64,000 nt of DNA, taken from the NCBI RefSeq assembly GCF_021401345.1, contig NZ_JACBGE010000023.1, positions 28,767 through 92,766 on the forward strand, given 5' to 3'. The notes under the pieces are model-generated. The model searched no databases. It saw only the letters and a program-made list of their open reading frames with translations, and was not told the origin of the DNA. This stretch comes from Hydrogenophaga sp. NFH-34. GTDB taxonomy: Bacteria; Pseudomonadota; Gammaproteobacteria; Burkholderiales; Burkholderiaceae_C. A program made the position numbers and the translations under genes. Positions 55,337 through 64,000 of this stretch are shown here, in pieces (position 1 is the stretch's first letter; every line of letters begins with the position of its first letter).

Positions 55337-55914
55337 GCGAACACCAGATGATCGAATCGATTGCCCGCCTGGTGCCGCCCGGCTCGCGCGTGCTGGACCT
55401 GGGCTGCGGCGACGGTGCCCTCATGGCCCACCTCCGCGACACCCGGCAGTGCACGGGCTATGGCGTCGAAATCGACGACACCAAGGTACAGGCCTGTCTG
55501 CGCCGCGGTGTCAGCGTGCTGCAGCTCAACCTGGAAGCCGGGCTGACCATGTTCGGGGACGACGCTTTCGACGTGGTGCTGCAGATCGACACCCTGCAGC
55601 ATCTGCGCAACGCCGAAACCATGTTGCGGGAGACCGCGCGCGTGGGCCGGATCGGTATCGTGGCGTTCCCGAACTTTGCCCACTGGCCGAACCGGGTGGC
55701 GGTGTTGCAGGGACGCATGCCGGTGACCAAGCGGCTGCCGTTCCAGTGGTACGACACCCCCAATATCCGTGTCGGGACCTACGCCGATTTCGAGGTGCTG
55801 GCGCGCAGTTGCGGTCTGAGCGTCGAAGACAGTTTCGGGCTGCATGAGGGGCGGGAAGTGCGCAGCCTGCCCAACCTGCTGGCCAGCACGGCCGTGTTCA
55901 AGCTGAAAAACTGA
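55333..55914 (+). CDS. metW: Methionine biosynthesis protein MetW
   Basis: 193 residues from the ATG at 55333. SAM-methyltransferase-like fold ([49 protein letters not shown]). MetW partners MetX in betaproteobacteria and pseudomonads and is needed for full O-acetyltransferase activity. Translationally coupled to metX. Confidence 0.95.
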   Translation: MSEHQMIESIARLVPPGSRVLDLGCGDGALMAHLRDTRQCTGYGVEIDDTKVQACLRRGVSVLQLNLEAGLTMFGDDAFDVVLQIDTLQHLRNAETMLRETARVGRIGIVAFPNFAHWPNRVAVLQGRMPVTKRLPFQWYDTPNIRVGTYADFEVLARSCGLSVEDSFGLHEGREVRSLPNLLASTAVFKLKN

Positions 55915-55938
55915 CCACCCATTCGCCCGCGGGTCGGC

Positions 55939-55944
55939 TAGAAT
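55939..55944 (+). promoter_or_regulatory. -10 element before the manganese riboswitch
   Basis: TAGAAT 22 bases upstream of the riboswitch core. Modest match; a -35 is not clear. Suggests that the exporter is transcribed separately from metXW. Confidence 0.35.
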
Positions 55945-55954
55945 CGCCGCCTAC

Positions 55955-56068
55955 CCGTCATTGGGGAGTAGCCGACCTGACGAGCCCGCTACGGGCCGCA
56001 GGAGCTTGCGTCAACACACTTGGTCCCCACGGCCATGGCGCAGGCAGCTCCAAGCCTGGCAAGACCTT
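55955..56068 (+). promoter_or_regulatory. yybP-ykoY manganese riboswitch
   Basis: Core features of the family: TTGGGGAGTAGCC (55961-55973), a variable stem-loop, CGTCAACACACTTGGTC (56009-56025) and a closing GGCAAGACC (56058-56066). It precedes a GDT1-type exporter, the usual partner. Binding of Mn2+ turns the gene on by blocking the following terminator. Confidence 0.93.
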
Positions 56069-56069
56069 T

Positions 56070-56120
56070 GACCACAACGCCTCCGGTTGGGCCGGGAGCG
56101 CGTTGTGGTCTTTGTGTTTT
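56070..56120 (+). terminator. Riboswitch-controlled terminator
   Basis: GACCACAACGC (56070-56080) and GCGTTGTGGTC (56100-56110) form a perfect 11-bp stem followed by TTTGTGTTTT. The 5' arm begins right after the riboswitch's GACC, so the two structures can compete for it. This is the expression platform. Confidence 0.9.
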
Positions 56121-56140
56121 CTGGCCCTGGAGTCCCCACC

Positions 56141-56716
56141 TTGGAAGCTTTTCTCGTTTCCACCGGCATTGTCGCCTTGGGCGAAATGGGCGATAAGACC
56201 CAGTTGCTGGCCATGCTGCTCGCGGCCCGTTTCCGCAAACCCCTTCCCATCATGCTCGGCATCTTCGTGGCCACCCTGGCCAACCATGCCATGGCCGGCG
56301 CTGTCGGCCAATGGGTGGCCGAGGCCATCGGTCCGCAATGGATGCGCTGGATCATCGGCGGCTCGTTCCTGGCCATGGCGATCTGGATGCTGATTCCCGA
56401 CAAGATCGATGAAGACGATGCCGATGCCAAGTCCCTGCGACTGGGCGTGTTCGGCACCACCGTGCTGGCCTTTTTCCTGGCCGAAATGGGCGACAAGACC
56501 CAGATCGCCACCGTGGCGCTGGCGGCGCGTTACACCGACTTCTTCGCGGTGGTGGCCGGGACCACCCTGGGCATGATGCTGGCCAACGTGCCGGCGATCT
56601 ACCTGGGCGATCGCATTGCGCGTGGGGTCTCGATGAAGCTGGTGCACAGCATTTCGGCCGGCATTTTTGCCGTGCTGGGGGTGTTGACCCTGCTGGGCAT
56701 CGACCGCTTCTTCTGA
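56141..56716 (+). CDS. TMEM165/GDT1 family manganese exporter
   Basis: 191 residues from a TTG at 56141 with GGAG eight bases upstream; this gives the usual start (M/L)EAFLVSTGIVAL. An in-frame GTG at 56087 lies inside the terminator stem and is unlikely. Two copies of the family signature, GEMGDKTQLLAMLLAARF and AEMGDKTQIATVALAARY, one in each half of a six-helix membrane protein. Riboswitch control by Mn2+ supports Mn2+ export across the inner membrane. Confidence 0.92.
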   Translation: MEAFLVSTGIVALGEMGDKTQLLAMLLAARFRKPLPIMLGIFVATLANHAMAGAVGQWVAEAIGPQWMRWIIGGSFLAMAIWMLIPDKIDEDDADAKSLRLGVFGTTVLAFFLAEMGDKTQIATVALAARYTDFFAVVAGTTLGMMLANVPAIYLGDRIARGVSMKLVHSISAGIFAVLGVLTLLGIDRFF

Positions 56717-56737
56717 GGCTGCGGGCAGGCGGCCTGT

Positions 56738-57430
56738 TTACGCGCCGCCCTGCTCGCGCACCGCATCGGCGGCGAAGTCGCCGGCCGGTGCCTGACCGGC
56801 CGCCAGCAGGCCGGGATAGACGGCCACAAAGTCGGCCACGATGGCGTCCCGTGGCAGATCGTCGAAGGCGCCGCGCTGGTTCACATATTCCATGTGCTGC
56901 TGGCCGGCACGGTCGAACGGGTGGTAGAGCGAATCGTTCACGCCGTCGAACTCCAGCGGCAGCAGGCCGAACTTTTCGCACAGCGACAGATTGAACGCCG
57001 GTGTCGCCTTGCGCCAGGCGCCGTCGATCCACAGCTCGGTGTAGCCATGCCAGATGAACACATCGGTCTGCATGGTCTGGCGCAGCTTTTCGGTCGACAG
57101 GTGGTTGCGCACGTCGGCAAAACCCAGCCGGGCCGGCAGGCCGGCAGCCCGGGCCACCGCCGCCAGCGCCACCGCCTTGGGCACGCACCAGCCATGGCCC
57201 TGGGTCAGCGCGGTGCTGGCCCTCAGGCCTTCGGGGCTGAGGTCGATGCGGTACGGGTCGTAGCGCAGGCCGTCGCGCACGGCCCGGTACAGGGCGATCG
57301 CCCGCTCTCTGTCGGTGCTCCCCTGTGCATGGGTACGGGAAAACGCGATGACGGCGGGGTGATCGCTGTCGATGGCGGCGGTGGGGCCGAGGCAGCGGGC
57401 GGCTTCGGGGGGCAAAAGCGTCGGGCTCAT
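56738..57430 (-). CDS. Transglutaminase-like domain protein
   Basis: 230 residues. Transglutaminase core with the Cys in GHGWCVPKAVALAAV (about residue 81), His in FIWHGYTELWIDG and Asp shortly after. Soluble, no signal peptide, so probably a cytoplasmic protease- or transglutaminase-fold enzyme of unknown substrate. Convergent with the exporter. The 294 bases to the MCP gene hold no gene. Confidence 0.85.
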   Translation of the reverse strand: MSPTLLPPEAARCLGPTAAIDSDHPAVIAFSRTHAQGSTDRERAIALYRAVRDGLRYDPYRIDLSPEGLRASTALTQGHGWCVPKAVALAAVARAAGLPARLGFADVRNHLSTEKLRQTMQTDVFIWHGYTELWIDGAWRKATPAFNLSLCEKFGLLPLEFDGVNDSLYHPFDRAGQQHMEYVNQRGAFDDLPRDAIVADFVAVYPGLLAAGQAPAGDFAADAVREQGGA

Positions 57431-57573
57431 GGCACCACCTTATCAGCAGGCGCCGGGCCGCAAAAGACGCCTGGGCGACGGTGAACTCTTAAGAGGTCAC
57501 TTAAGCCTTTCAGTCAGGGGCTTGATCTGGCGCAAATCAGTGAATTTTCGACAGACGGTGATGTAGTCGGGGC

Positions 57574-57600
57574 TTTACTCCCGGTAGTTTTGGTCGATAG
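57574..57600 (+). promoter_or_regulatory. Possible flagellar (sigma-28) promoter of the first MCP gene
   Basis: TTTACTC, spacer, GTCGATAG 125 bases upstream of the MCP start. The -10 resembles GCCGATAA of sigma-28 promoters with a weak -35 (TAAA expected). A similar GCCGATAG occurs at 60199-60206 before the second cheW. Confidence 0.3.
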
Positions 57601-57724
57601 CCGGTGCGACGGGGGCCACATTCGTCGCGATGAGACACCCGAGCGCGCCACGGGGGCGCTTGACACCCCGGTTCTTCTGCACAGGTGGAGACGTGTGCCG
57701 ATCCGTCGACAAGAGAGAGACCCC

Positions 57725-59485
57725 ATGAACTTCATTTCTAACCTTCGCATTGGCTCCCGGCTGGGCGGTGCGTTCGCGTTGGTGCTGGCCCTGGTGCTGG
57801 CCTTTGGCCTGTTTGCCTTATCGAGCATGAACGGCCTCAACCGGATTTCGTTCGATATCGAAACCAACTGGTTGCCCAGTGCGTCGATCACCTCGGCAAT
57901 CAATACGCAGACCTCGGACTTCCGCATCCTGGAGCTGCGTCACGTGCTGGCGCAGGACGCGGGCAGCATGAGCCATCTGGAAAAATTGATGGAGACGCTG
58001 AAGGGCGAGATCGAAACCCAGCGAGCGGCCTACGCCAAACTCATTGCTTCGCCGGAGGAAAAGACGCTGTACGAGGGCTTTTCGGCGGAATGGGGCCGCT
58101 ACGAGGCCGAACACCAGAAGCTGCTGGCCCTTTCGCGCGAGAACCGCACTGAAGAGGCCATGGCGCTGCTCAATGGGGAGTCGCAGAAGCTGTTCGACTC
58201 GGCGTCGGCCACGCTGCTGAAGCTGGTCGACCTCAATGCCACCGGCGCTTCGAACGCCAGCCACCAGGGCAATGTGCTGTTCAGCGAATCGCGCAACTTG
58301 ATCATCGGCATGCTGGTGGCGGTGATCGCCCTGGGCAGTCTGTTTGCCTGGCTGATCGCCCGCTCCATCGTGCGGCCGCTCAACGACGCGGTGCGGGTGG
58401 CGGACCACATCGCCGCAGGCGACCTGACCCAGACCATCGATGCCGGTGGCCGCCAGGACGAGACCGGGCAGTTGCTGACGGCGATGCAGAAGATGCAGAA
58501 GGCGCTGTCCGAGCTGGTCGGCAGCGTGCGGCAGAACGCTGAAGGCGTGGCCACGGCCAGCGCGCAGATTGCGCAGGGCAACCAGGATCTGTCCAGCCGC
58601 ACCGAGCAGCAGGCTTCTGCGCTGGAGGAGACCTCGGCATCGATGGAGGAAATGGGCTCGACGGCCCAGCAGAACGCCGACAACGCGCGTGCGGCCAGTC
58701 AGTTGGCGGCCAGTGCCAGCAGCGTGGCCGTGCAGGGTGGTGAGGTGGTCAGCCAGGTGGTGACCACCATGCGCGAGATCCAGCACAGCAGCCAGAAGAT
58801 CAGCGACATCATCGGCACCATCGACGGCATTGCCTTCCAGACCAACATCCTGGCGCTGAACGCGGCGGTGGAAGCGGCGCGAGCGGGCGAGCAGGGCCGG
58901 GGCTTTGCGGTGGTGGCTGGTGAGGTGCGCACGCTGGCCCAGCGCAGCGCCGAAGCGGCCAAGGAAATCAAGCAGCTCATCAGCGCCAGCGTCGAGCGCG
59001 TGGAACAGGGCACGACCCTGGTGGACCGGGCCGGCTCGACCATGCAGGAGGTGGTGCAGTCGATTCAGCGCGTGACCGACATCGTGGGCGAGATCAGCAG
59101 CGCCAGCCAGGAGCAGAACGCCGGCGTCAACCAAGTGGCCGAAGCGGTCAGCAGCATGGACCAGACCACGCAGCAGAACGCGGCGCTGGTGGAAGAAAGC
59201 GCTTCTGCCGCCGCCAGCCTGCGCCAGCAGGCCGACCAGCTGGTGCAGGCCGTCAGCGTGTTCCGCACCGACGCCGCCGCCGCGGTCACGACCTGGGCGC
59301 CTTCGGCGCCCTCCGCAGCGGCGCACCGTCCGCCAGCGACCCCGCTGTCCAGGCCGCAACAGCGGCCCAAGCCTGTGGCGTCGGCACCCAAGCGGCCGGC
59401 CCTCGCCGCTCCCGAGCTCAAGCGGCCGGTATCGGCGTCGGTGGCCAAAGCGTCTTCCGACGAAGGCGAGTGGGAAAACTTCTGA
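57725..59485 (+). CDS. Methyl-accepting chemotaxis protein (Tsr/Tar type) with CheR/CheB tether
   Basis: 586 residues from the ATG at 57725. Topology: membrane segment 1 ([19 protein letters not shown]), a four-helix-bundle periplasmic sensor (about 35-190), segment 2 ([19 protein letters not shown]), HAMP domain and a signalling hairpin with tip [21 protein letters not shown] Pro/Ala-rich linker ends in EGEWENF; the final EWENF fits the WxxF-type pentapeptide that binds CheR and CheB. First gene of the cluster, followed by cheW after 13 bases. Confidence 0.93.
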   Translation: MNFISNLRIGSRLGGAFALVLALVLAFGLFALSSMNGLNRISFDIETNWLPSASITSAINTQTSDFRILELRHVLAQDAGSMSHLEKLMETLKGEIETQRAAYAKLIASPEEKTLYEGFSAEWGRYEAEHQKLLALSRENRTEEAMALLNGESQKLFDSASATLLKLVDLNATGASNASHQGNVLFSESRNLIIGMLVAVIALGSLFAWLIARSIVRPLNDAVRVADHIAAGDLTQTIDAGGRQDETGQLLTAMQKMQKALSELVGSVRQNAEGVATASAQIAQGNQDLSSRTEQQASALEETSASMEEMGSTAQQNADNARAASQLAASASSVAVQGGEVVSQVVTTMREIQHSSQKISDIIGTIDGIAFQTNILALNAAVEAARAGEQGRGFAVVAGEVRTLAQRSAEAAKEIKQLISASVERVEQGTTLVDRAGSTMQEVVQSIQRVTDIVGEISSASQEQNAGVNQVAEAVSSMDQTTQQNAALVEESASAAASLRQQADQLVQAVSVFRTDAAAAVTTWAPSAPSAAAHRPPATPLSRPQQRPKPVASAPKRPALAAPELKRPVSASVAKASSDEGEWENF

Positions 59486-59498
59486 TCCGGGGCGCACC

Positions 59499-60029
59499 AT
59501 GGACATGCTCAAAGAAGGCCAGCAGTTGGCGAGCCAGGAAGGGGTGAGGACGGCGGCGCTGGGCCAGAAGGCCAACGCGGAGTACCTGACCTTTCGTCTG
59601 GGAGGTGAGGAGTACGGCATCGACATCCTGCGGGTGCAGGAAATCCGTTCGTACGAAGAACCTACGCGGATCGCGAACGCGCCGGGGTTCATCAAGGGGG
59701 TGGTGAACCTGCGCGGAGTGATCGTGCCGGTGGTGGACCTGCGCATCAAGCTGGGCTGCCCGACGGTGGAATACAACGGGTTCACGGTGGTGATCGTGCT
59801 GAACGTGCACGGCCGGGTGGTGGGCGCGGTGGTGGATTCGGTCTCGGACGTTCTGCAGCTGGGGGCGGACTTGATCAAGCCGGCGCCGGAGATGCACACG
59901 GCGGTGGACACGAGCTTCATCACGGGGATTGCGAGCGTGGGCGAGCGCATGCTGATCCTGATGGACATCGAAGGGCTGATGGGCAGCGCCGACATGGGCC
60001 TGATCGACGCCACCCGCCGCATGGCCTGA
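59499..60029 (+). CDS. cheW: Chemotaxis coupling protein CheW, copy 1
   Basis: 176 residues. CheW SH3-like fold: [37 protein letters not shown] and [20 protein letters not shown]. Links receptors to the CheA kinase (no cheA in the window). Has an N-terminal extension of about 25 residues. Nearly identical to the second copy at 60244: four base differences, all within the last 160 bases, and one residue (R/Q, third from the end). Confidence 0.95.
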   Translation: MDMLKEGQQLASQEGVRTAALGQKANAEYLTFRLGGEEYGIDILRVQEIRSYEEPTRIANAPGFIKGVVNLRGVIVPVVDLRIKLGCPTVEYNGFTVVIVLNVHGRVVGAVVDSVSDVLQLGADLIKPAPEMHTAVDTSFITGIASVGERMLILMDIEGLMGSADMGLIDATRRMA

Positions 60030-60243
60030 AACAGGCTGGCGGCATGCGCTTCGCGGGCGCGGTCAGGCGGTGTGCCGTTCGTCGGTCATGGTGGCCGACG
60101 GGGCGCTGAATGAATGCTTAGGTACCCAAAAGTACCCGCGCGCCCGGGTTTGTCCCCGTTTTGAGCACCTTATTCCGACTTCAGCCGGCGGCCCGGGGGC
60201 CGATAGTTCATGAACCTTGTCTGTTTATTGGGGGACGATGCTC

Positions 60244-60774
60244 ATGGACATGCTCAAAGAAGGCCAGCAGTTGGCGAGCCAGGAAGGGGTGAGGACGGCG
60301 GCGCTGGGCCAGAAGGCCAACGCGGAGTACCTGACCTTTCGTCTGGGAGGTGAGGAGTACGGCATCGACATCCTGCGGGTGCAGGAAATCCGTTCGTACG
60401 AAGAACCTACGCGGATCGCGAACGCGCCGGGGTTCATCAAGGGGGTGGTGAACCTGCGCGGAGTGATCGTGCCGGTGGTGGACCTGCGCATCAAGCTGGG
60501 CTGCCCGACGGTGGAATACAACGGGTTCACGGTGGTGATCGTGCTGAACGTGCACGGCCGGGTGGTGGGCGCGGTGGTGGATTCGGTCTCGGACGTTCTG
60601 CAGCTGGGGGCGGACCTGATCAAGCCGGCGCCGGAGATGCACACGGCGGTGGACACGAGCTTCATCACGGGGATTGCGAGCGTGGGCGAGCGCATGCTGA
60701 TCCTGATGGACATCGAAGGGCTGATGGGCAGTGCCGACATGGGCCTGATCGACGCCACCCGCCAGATGGCCTGA
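60244..60774 (+). CDS. cheW: Chemotaxis coupling protein CheW, copy 2
   Basis: 176 residues from the ATG at 60244 (an in-frame ATG lies at 60238). Differs from copy 1 only by RQMA in place of RRMA at the end. It has its own 214-base upstream region, unlike copy 1, with a possible sigma-28 -10 (GCCGATAG). The identity shows very recent duplication or gene conversion. Followed by the second MCP after 22 bases. Confidence 0.94.
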   Translation: MDMLKEGQQLASQEGVRTAALGQKANAEYLTFRLGGEEYGIDILRVQEIRSYEEPTRIANAPGFIKGVVNLRGVIVPVVDLRIKLGCPTVEYNGFTVVIVLNVHGRVVGAVVDSVSDVLQLGADLIKPAPEMHTAVDTSFITGIASVGERMLILMDIEGLMGSADMGLIDATRQMA

Positions 60775-60796
60775 TGCGCTGACCGGAGCCGCCACG

Positions 60797-62779
60797 ATGA
60801 AGACCTCTTCGCCCGACAAACAATCCCTGGCCCGGCGCGTGGCCCTGCTGGCAGTGGCCTTGCTGGCCGGGGTGCTGGTGGTGCTCAGTGCCGGCATGGC
60901 TGTGGTGGCCGAAGAGCGCTCGCGCGATCGCCTGGTCGAGGTGGTGGGCGACAAGGCCGCCTCGGTGGCCGAGGCGGTGGACGCCTTCGATGCGACGGCG
61001 CGCCTCATGACCGAACGGGCCTACCAGCCCTTTCGCAAGAAGTTTGCAGAGCATTTTGAACTGGACGCCGACAGCGGGCACCTCAAGAGCTGGGGCATGC
61101 TGCTCAACGGTGATTTCGGCGAGGTCGACACCTTCGCACAGGCCAACGGTGGCGTGGCCACCGTGTTCATGCGCAAGGGCGATGATTTCGAGCGCATCAC
61201 CACGTCGCTGAAAAAAGAGGACGGCGAGCGCGCCGTCGGCACGCTGCTGGCGCGCGACCACCCGGCCTATGCGCTGATGCTCGAAGGCAAGACCTTCACC
61301 GGCCGCGCCGTGCTGTTCGGCAAGCCCTACATGACGCATTACGAGCCGGTGCGCAACGAGGCGGGTCAGGTGGTGGGCATCCTGTTCATCGGCTACGACA
61401 TCACCGATTTCCAGACGTCGCTGGAAAAGCTGGTGACCAATGCCCGCTTCCATGAGTCTGGCGCCACCGTGGTCATCGACCCGCGCCGCAGCGATGAAGA
61501 GGCTGTGTTTGTCATGCATCCCACAGCGGCCGGCCACAAGGTGCTGGAAGCCATGCCCGGCGCTGCGCCCATGCTGGCCACGCTGCGCGGATCGGCCAAC
61601 GTGTTCATTCGCGATGCGGTGCCACTGGTGGCGGCCGGGATGGCCGATCCCTGGCTGGTCAAGCGCACGGCCCAGGCCGGGGGCTGGTGGGTGGTGGCCG
61701 AGGTGTCGGACCGCGAGGCCATGGCCTCGTACTGGTCGACGATCCAGGCCTTCTGGGCGCTGCTGGCCCTGACGACGGTGATTCTCGGCGTCGGTCTGTA
61801 TCTGCTGGTGCAGCGCAACGTCAGCCGCCCGCTGTCCGAGCTGACCGGGGCGGTCACCAGCGTCGCGCAAGGCGATCTCACGCAGGTGTTCCGCTCCGAC
61901 CGGCGCGACGAAATCGGCCGCCTGGTGACCGAGGTGGAAGGCATGCGGTCGCGCTTCGCCGGGATGATGCAGCAACTGCGTTCGGCGACGGAGAGCATCG
62001 GGACGGCGTCGACGCAGATTGCGAGCGGGAACCAGGACCTGAGTTCGCGCACGGAGCAGACGGCGAGCAACCTGCAGCAGACGGCAGCGTCGATGGAAGA
62101 GCTCAACAGCACGGTGCGCCAGAGCGCCGAAGCGGCGCGGCAGGCCAACCAACTGGCGGCCAGCGCGGCCGAGACGGCAGCGCGCGGAGGCCAGGTGGTG
62201 TCGCAGGTGGTCTCGACGATGGAAGCGATCAACCACAGCAGCAAGAAGATCAGCGACATCATCGGCGTGATCGACGGCATTGCGTTCCAGACCAACATCC
62301 TGGCGCTGAACGCGGCGGTGGAAGCGGCGCGAGCGGGCGAGCAGGGCCGGGGCTTTGCGGTGGTGGCTGGTGAGGTGCGCAACCTGGCGCAGCGCAGTGC
62401 CGAAGCGGCCAAGGAAATCAAGGGCCTGATCGGCGCCAGCGTGGACAAGGTGGACGCGGGCAGCCGGCTGGTGGGCGAAGCGGGGCAGACGATGGGAGAG
62501 ATCGTGGCCTCGGTGCAGCGGGTGAGCGACATCATCGGCGAGATCACGGCGGCGGCGGGCGAGCAGAGCCAGGGGATCGGCCAGATCAACGTGGCGGTGA
62601 ACCAGCTGGACCAGATGACGCAGCAGAACGCGGCGTTGGTGGAAGAGAGTGCGGCGGCGGCGGAGAGCCTGCGGGAGCAGGCGCAGCGGTTGGCGCAGGT
62701 GGTGCAGGTGTTCCGCGTCGACGCCTCCGCCAGTCAGGCCGCGGTCGTGCACGGAGCCACGGCCGCAGAGGAGTCATGA
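60797..62779 (+). CDS. Methyl-accepting chemotaxis protein with Cache sensor
   Basis: 660 residues. Segment 1 ([20 protein letters not shown]), a Cache periplasmic domain of Cache_3-Cache_2 type (about 45-320; [20 protein letters not shown] and [10 protein letters not shown]), segment 2 ([20 protein letters not shown]), HAMP, and a signalling domain. No C-terminal WxxF pentapeptide (ends HGATAAEES). The signalling half from 61977 onward is shared with the third MCP at near identity. Ligand probably a small organic acid. Confidence 0.93.
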   Translation: MKTSSPDKQSLARRVALLAVALLAGVLVVLSAGMAVVAEERSRDRLVEVVGDKAASVAEAVDAFDATARLMTERAYQPFRKKFAEHFELDADSGHLKSWGMLLNGDFGEVDTFAQANGGVATVFMRKGDDFERITTSLKKEDGERAVGTLLARDHPAYALMLEGKTFTGRAVLFGKPYMTHYEPVRNEAGQVVGILFIGYDITDFQTSLEKLVTNARFHESGATVVIDPRRSDEEAVFVMHPTAAGHKVLEAMPGAAPMLATLRGSANVFIRDAVPLVAAGMADPWLVKRTAQAGGWWVVAEVSDREAMASYWSTIQAFWALLALTTVILGVGLYLLVQRNVSRPLSELTGAVTSVAQGDLTQVFRSDRRDEIGRLVTEVEGMRSRFAGMMQQLRSATESIGTASTQIASGNQDLSSRTEQTASNLQQTAASMEELNSTVRQSAEAARQANQLAASAAETAARGGQVVSQVVSTMEAINHSSKKISDIIGVIDGIAFQTNILALNAAVEAARAGEQGRGFAVVAGEVRNLAQRSAEAAKEIKGLIGASVDKVDAGSRLVGEAGQTMGEIVASVQRVSDIIGEITAAAGEQSQGIGQINVAVNQLDQMTQQNAALVEESAAAAESLREQAQRLAQVVQVFRVDASASQAAVVHGATAAEES

Positions 62780-64000
62780 ACATGGGCAATTGGAAAATCG
62801 GATGGCGTTTGGGGGGCGGGTTCGGGATCGTGCTGGCCCTGCTGGCCGGCTTGACCGCGGTGGCCCTGTATTCGCTGTCGCTGGCCGGACAAGAGCAGCA
62901 GCGCATGGTCGAGATGGAGCGCCGGGCGATGCTGGCCGATGAGTGGCTGCAGAACACGAACCTGAACATCAACCGGGTGATGGCCCTGGCCAAGTCGGGC
63001 AACCATGCAGAGGTGGATGCGTACTTCAAACCGCTGATTGCGCAGACCTCGGAGCGCATCAATGCCCTGCAAAGCGACCTGGAGAAGTCCATCGAGTCGG
63101 CGCAGGGCAAGGCGCTGCTGGAGGGCATCACGGCGCGGCGCAAGGAGTACATCGACGTTCGCAAGGCCTACTTCAGCACGCTGGCTTCGGGCGATGTCGA
63201 CAAGGCCGGTGCGATGCTGCAAAACGACCTGGTGCCGGCGGTCGAGCGCTACATGGGGGCCATGGAAGCTTTGCGCAAGCTGCAGCATGGCCTGGTTGAC
63301 CAGGCCGTGACCGACAGCCGCGAGGGGCTGAAGACCGAGTCCTGGACCTTGCTGGGCATCGCCCTGGTGGCGGTGGCGCTGGGCATCGTGATCGCCTGGT
63401 GGATCACCCGCTCGGTGACCACGCCCTTGCGCGAAGCCGTGGGCGTCGCGGAAACCGTGGCCCGGGGTGACCTGACGCATTCGGTGCAGACCCGACGGCT
63501 CGACGAGCTGGGCGATCTGTTGCGGTCGCTGGGCAGCATGCGCGAATCCCTGTTCAAGACGGTGGTGCAGGTGCGTTCGGCGACGGAGAGCATCGGGACG
63601 GCGTCGACGCAGATTGCGAGCGGGAACCAGGACCTGAGTTCGCGCACGGAGCAGACGGCGAGCAACCTGCAACAGACGGCAGCGTCGATGGAAGAGCTCA
63701 ACAGCACGGTGCGCCAGAGCGCCGAAGCGGCGCGGCAGGCCAACCAACTGGCGGCCAGCGCGGCCGAGACGGCAGCGCGCGGGGGCCAGGTGGTGTCGCA
63801 GGTGGTCTCGACGATGGAAGCGATCAACCACAGCAGCAAGAAGATCAGCGACATCATCGGCGTGATCGACGGCATTGCGTTCCAGACCAACATCCTGGCG
63901 CTGAACGCGGCGGTGGAAGCGGCGCGAGCGGGCGAGCAGGGCCGGGGCTTTGCGGTGGTGGCCGGTGAGGTGCGCAACCTGGCGCAGCGCAGTGCCGAGG
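61977..64000. repeat. Repeated MCP signalling-domain DNA
   Basis: 61977-62405 and 63572-64000 (window end) differ at four bases in 429. About 97 bases around the signalling tip (58838-58934) are also identical in the first MCP. The shared DNA uses more G at third codon positions than the C-rich neighbouring genes. Confidence 0.9.
62782..64000 (+). CDS. Methyl-accepting chemotaxis protein, 3' end beyond window
   Basis: About 406 codons are visible and no stop is reached. Start at the ATG 62782 with AGAGGAG eight bases upstream; an ATG at 62776 overlaps the previous stop. Segment 1 ([20 protein letters not shown]), a four-helix-bundle sensor (about 35-185), segment 2 ([20 protein letters not shown]), HAMP and the start of the signalling domain. 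From 63572 the DNA repeats the second MCP. Confidence 0.92.
   Translation, partial: MGNWKIGWRLGGGFGIVLALLAGLTAVALYSLSLAGQEQQRMVEMERRAMLADEWLQNTNLNINRVMALAKSGNHAEVDAYFKPLIAQTSERINALQSDLEKSIESAQGKALLEGITARRKEYIDVRKAYFSTLASGDVDKAGAMLQNDLVPAVERYMGAMEALRKLQHGLVDQAVTDSREGLKTESWTLLGIALVAVALGIVIAWWITRSVTTPLREAVGVAETVARGDLTHSVQTRRLDELGDLLRSLGSMRESLFKTVVQVRSATESIGTASTQIASGNQDLSSRTEQTASNLQQTAASMEELNSTVRQSAEAARQANQLAASAAETAARGGQVVSQVVSTMEAINHSSKKISDIIGVIDGIAFQTNILALNAAVEAARAGEQGRGFAVVAGEVRNLAQRSAE

Larger units (their letters stand above)
59498..60774. repeat. Tandem 530-bp duplication of cheW
   Basis: 59498-60029 and 60243-60774 are direct repeats. The first 370 bases are identical; differences are TTG/CTG, AGC/AGT and CGC/CAG near the 3' end. 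The intervening 213 bases are unique. Confidence 0.95.

Noticed and set aside
56087..56140. GTG start for the manganese exporter
   Set aside because: The codon is in the terminator hairpin, and the family begins at the EAFLVSTG segment encoded from 56141.

Overview
The window is high-GC chromosomal DNA from a Burkholderiales betaproteobacterium. Gene content and order suggest the family Comamonadaceae (Hydrogenophaga/Acidovorax-like). The reasons are the block rpmH-rnpA-yidD-yidC-mnmE divergent from dnaA-dnaN-gyrB, a metXW pair, MCP/CheW proteins with betaproteobacterial features, and dense operons with 4-bp ATGA overlaps. The assignment to family is inference; no rRNA or tRNA gene was seen. 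The chromosomal origin is probably inside the window, between dnaA and rpmH.

Layout. 1-3 kb: end of an ABC-F ATPase, a DUF488 gene tail-to-tail with an unrecognised conserved gene, and a lower-GC gap that holds a 40-codon ORF and a frameshifted small gene. 3-5 kb: a divergent ampR-like regulator and class A beta-lactamase. 5-9 kb: an ArsR/ABM/NIPSNAP operon, then a decayed phosphonate locus (phnF, a DUF1045 gene and phnN intact; phnD/phnZ-like fragments fused and frameshifted). 9-15 kb: nitroreductase, ferredoxin, CsbD, BON lipoprotein, CoA-binding protein, metY, a nicotinamidase-like gene and pncB. 15-22 kb: a LysR regulator divergent from an operon joining an indolepyruvate ferredoxin oxidoreductase to a complete TRAP transporter. 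22-27 kb: MFS transporter, M14-like peptidase, YgiW-like protein, and a LysR/PACE efflux pair. 27-33 kb: an IclR regulator divergent from a five-gene operon (SDR, flavin monooxygenase, BASS symporter, epimerase, EamA). 33-36 kb: acylphosphatase, a NYN-LOTUS protein, a DUF3883 protein and a DUF4143 ATPase. 36-46 kb: the replication/translation core. 46-57 kb: CNMP-binding protein, apt, a Kef-type antiporter, kdsD-kdsC-lptC, an RRM protein, metX-metW, a TMEM165/GDT1 manganese exporter and a transglutaminase-like protein. 57-64 kb: a chemotaxis cluster mcp-cheW-cheW-mcp-mcp, the last gene cut by the window edge.

Two leader RNAs stand out. A SAM-II riboswitch followed by an intrinsic terminator precedes metX. 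A yybP-ykoY manganese riboswitch followed by an 11-bp terminator precedes the GDT1 gene, whose start is probably a TTG. Several divergent regulator/target pairs have perfect palindromes between them (DUF488, ampR, phnF, the IOR LysR, the PACE LysR). The chemotaxis cluster shows recent duplication or gene conversion: the two cheW copies differ at four bases in 531.

No wholly new defence system or mobile island was identified with confidence. The best candidates for new biology are the DUF488/unknown convergent pair with its operator-like palindrome, the IOR-TRAP operon, the IclR-controlled monooxygenase/symporter operon, and the homogenising chemotaxis cluster.
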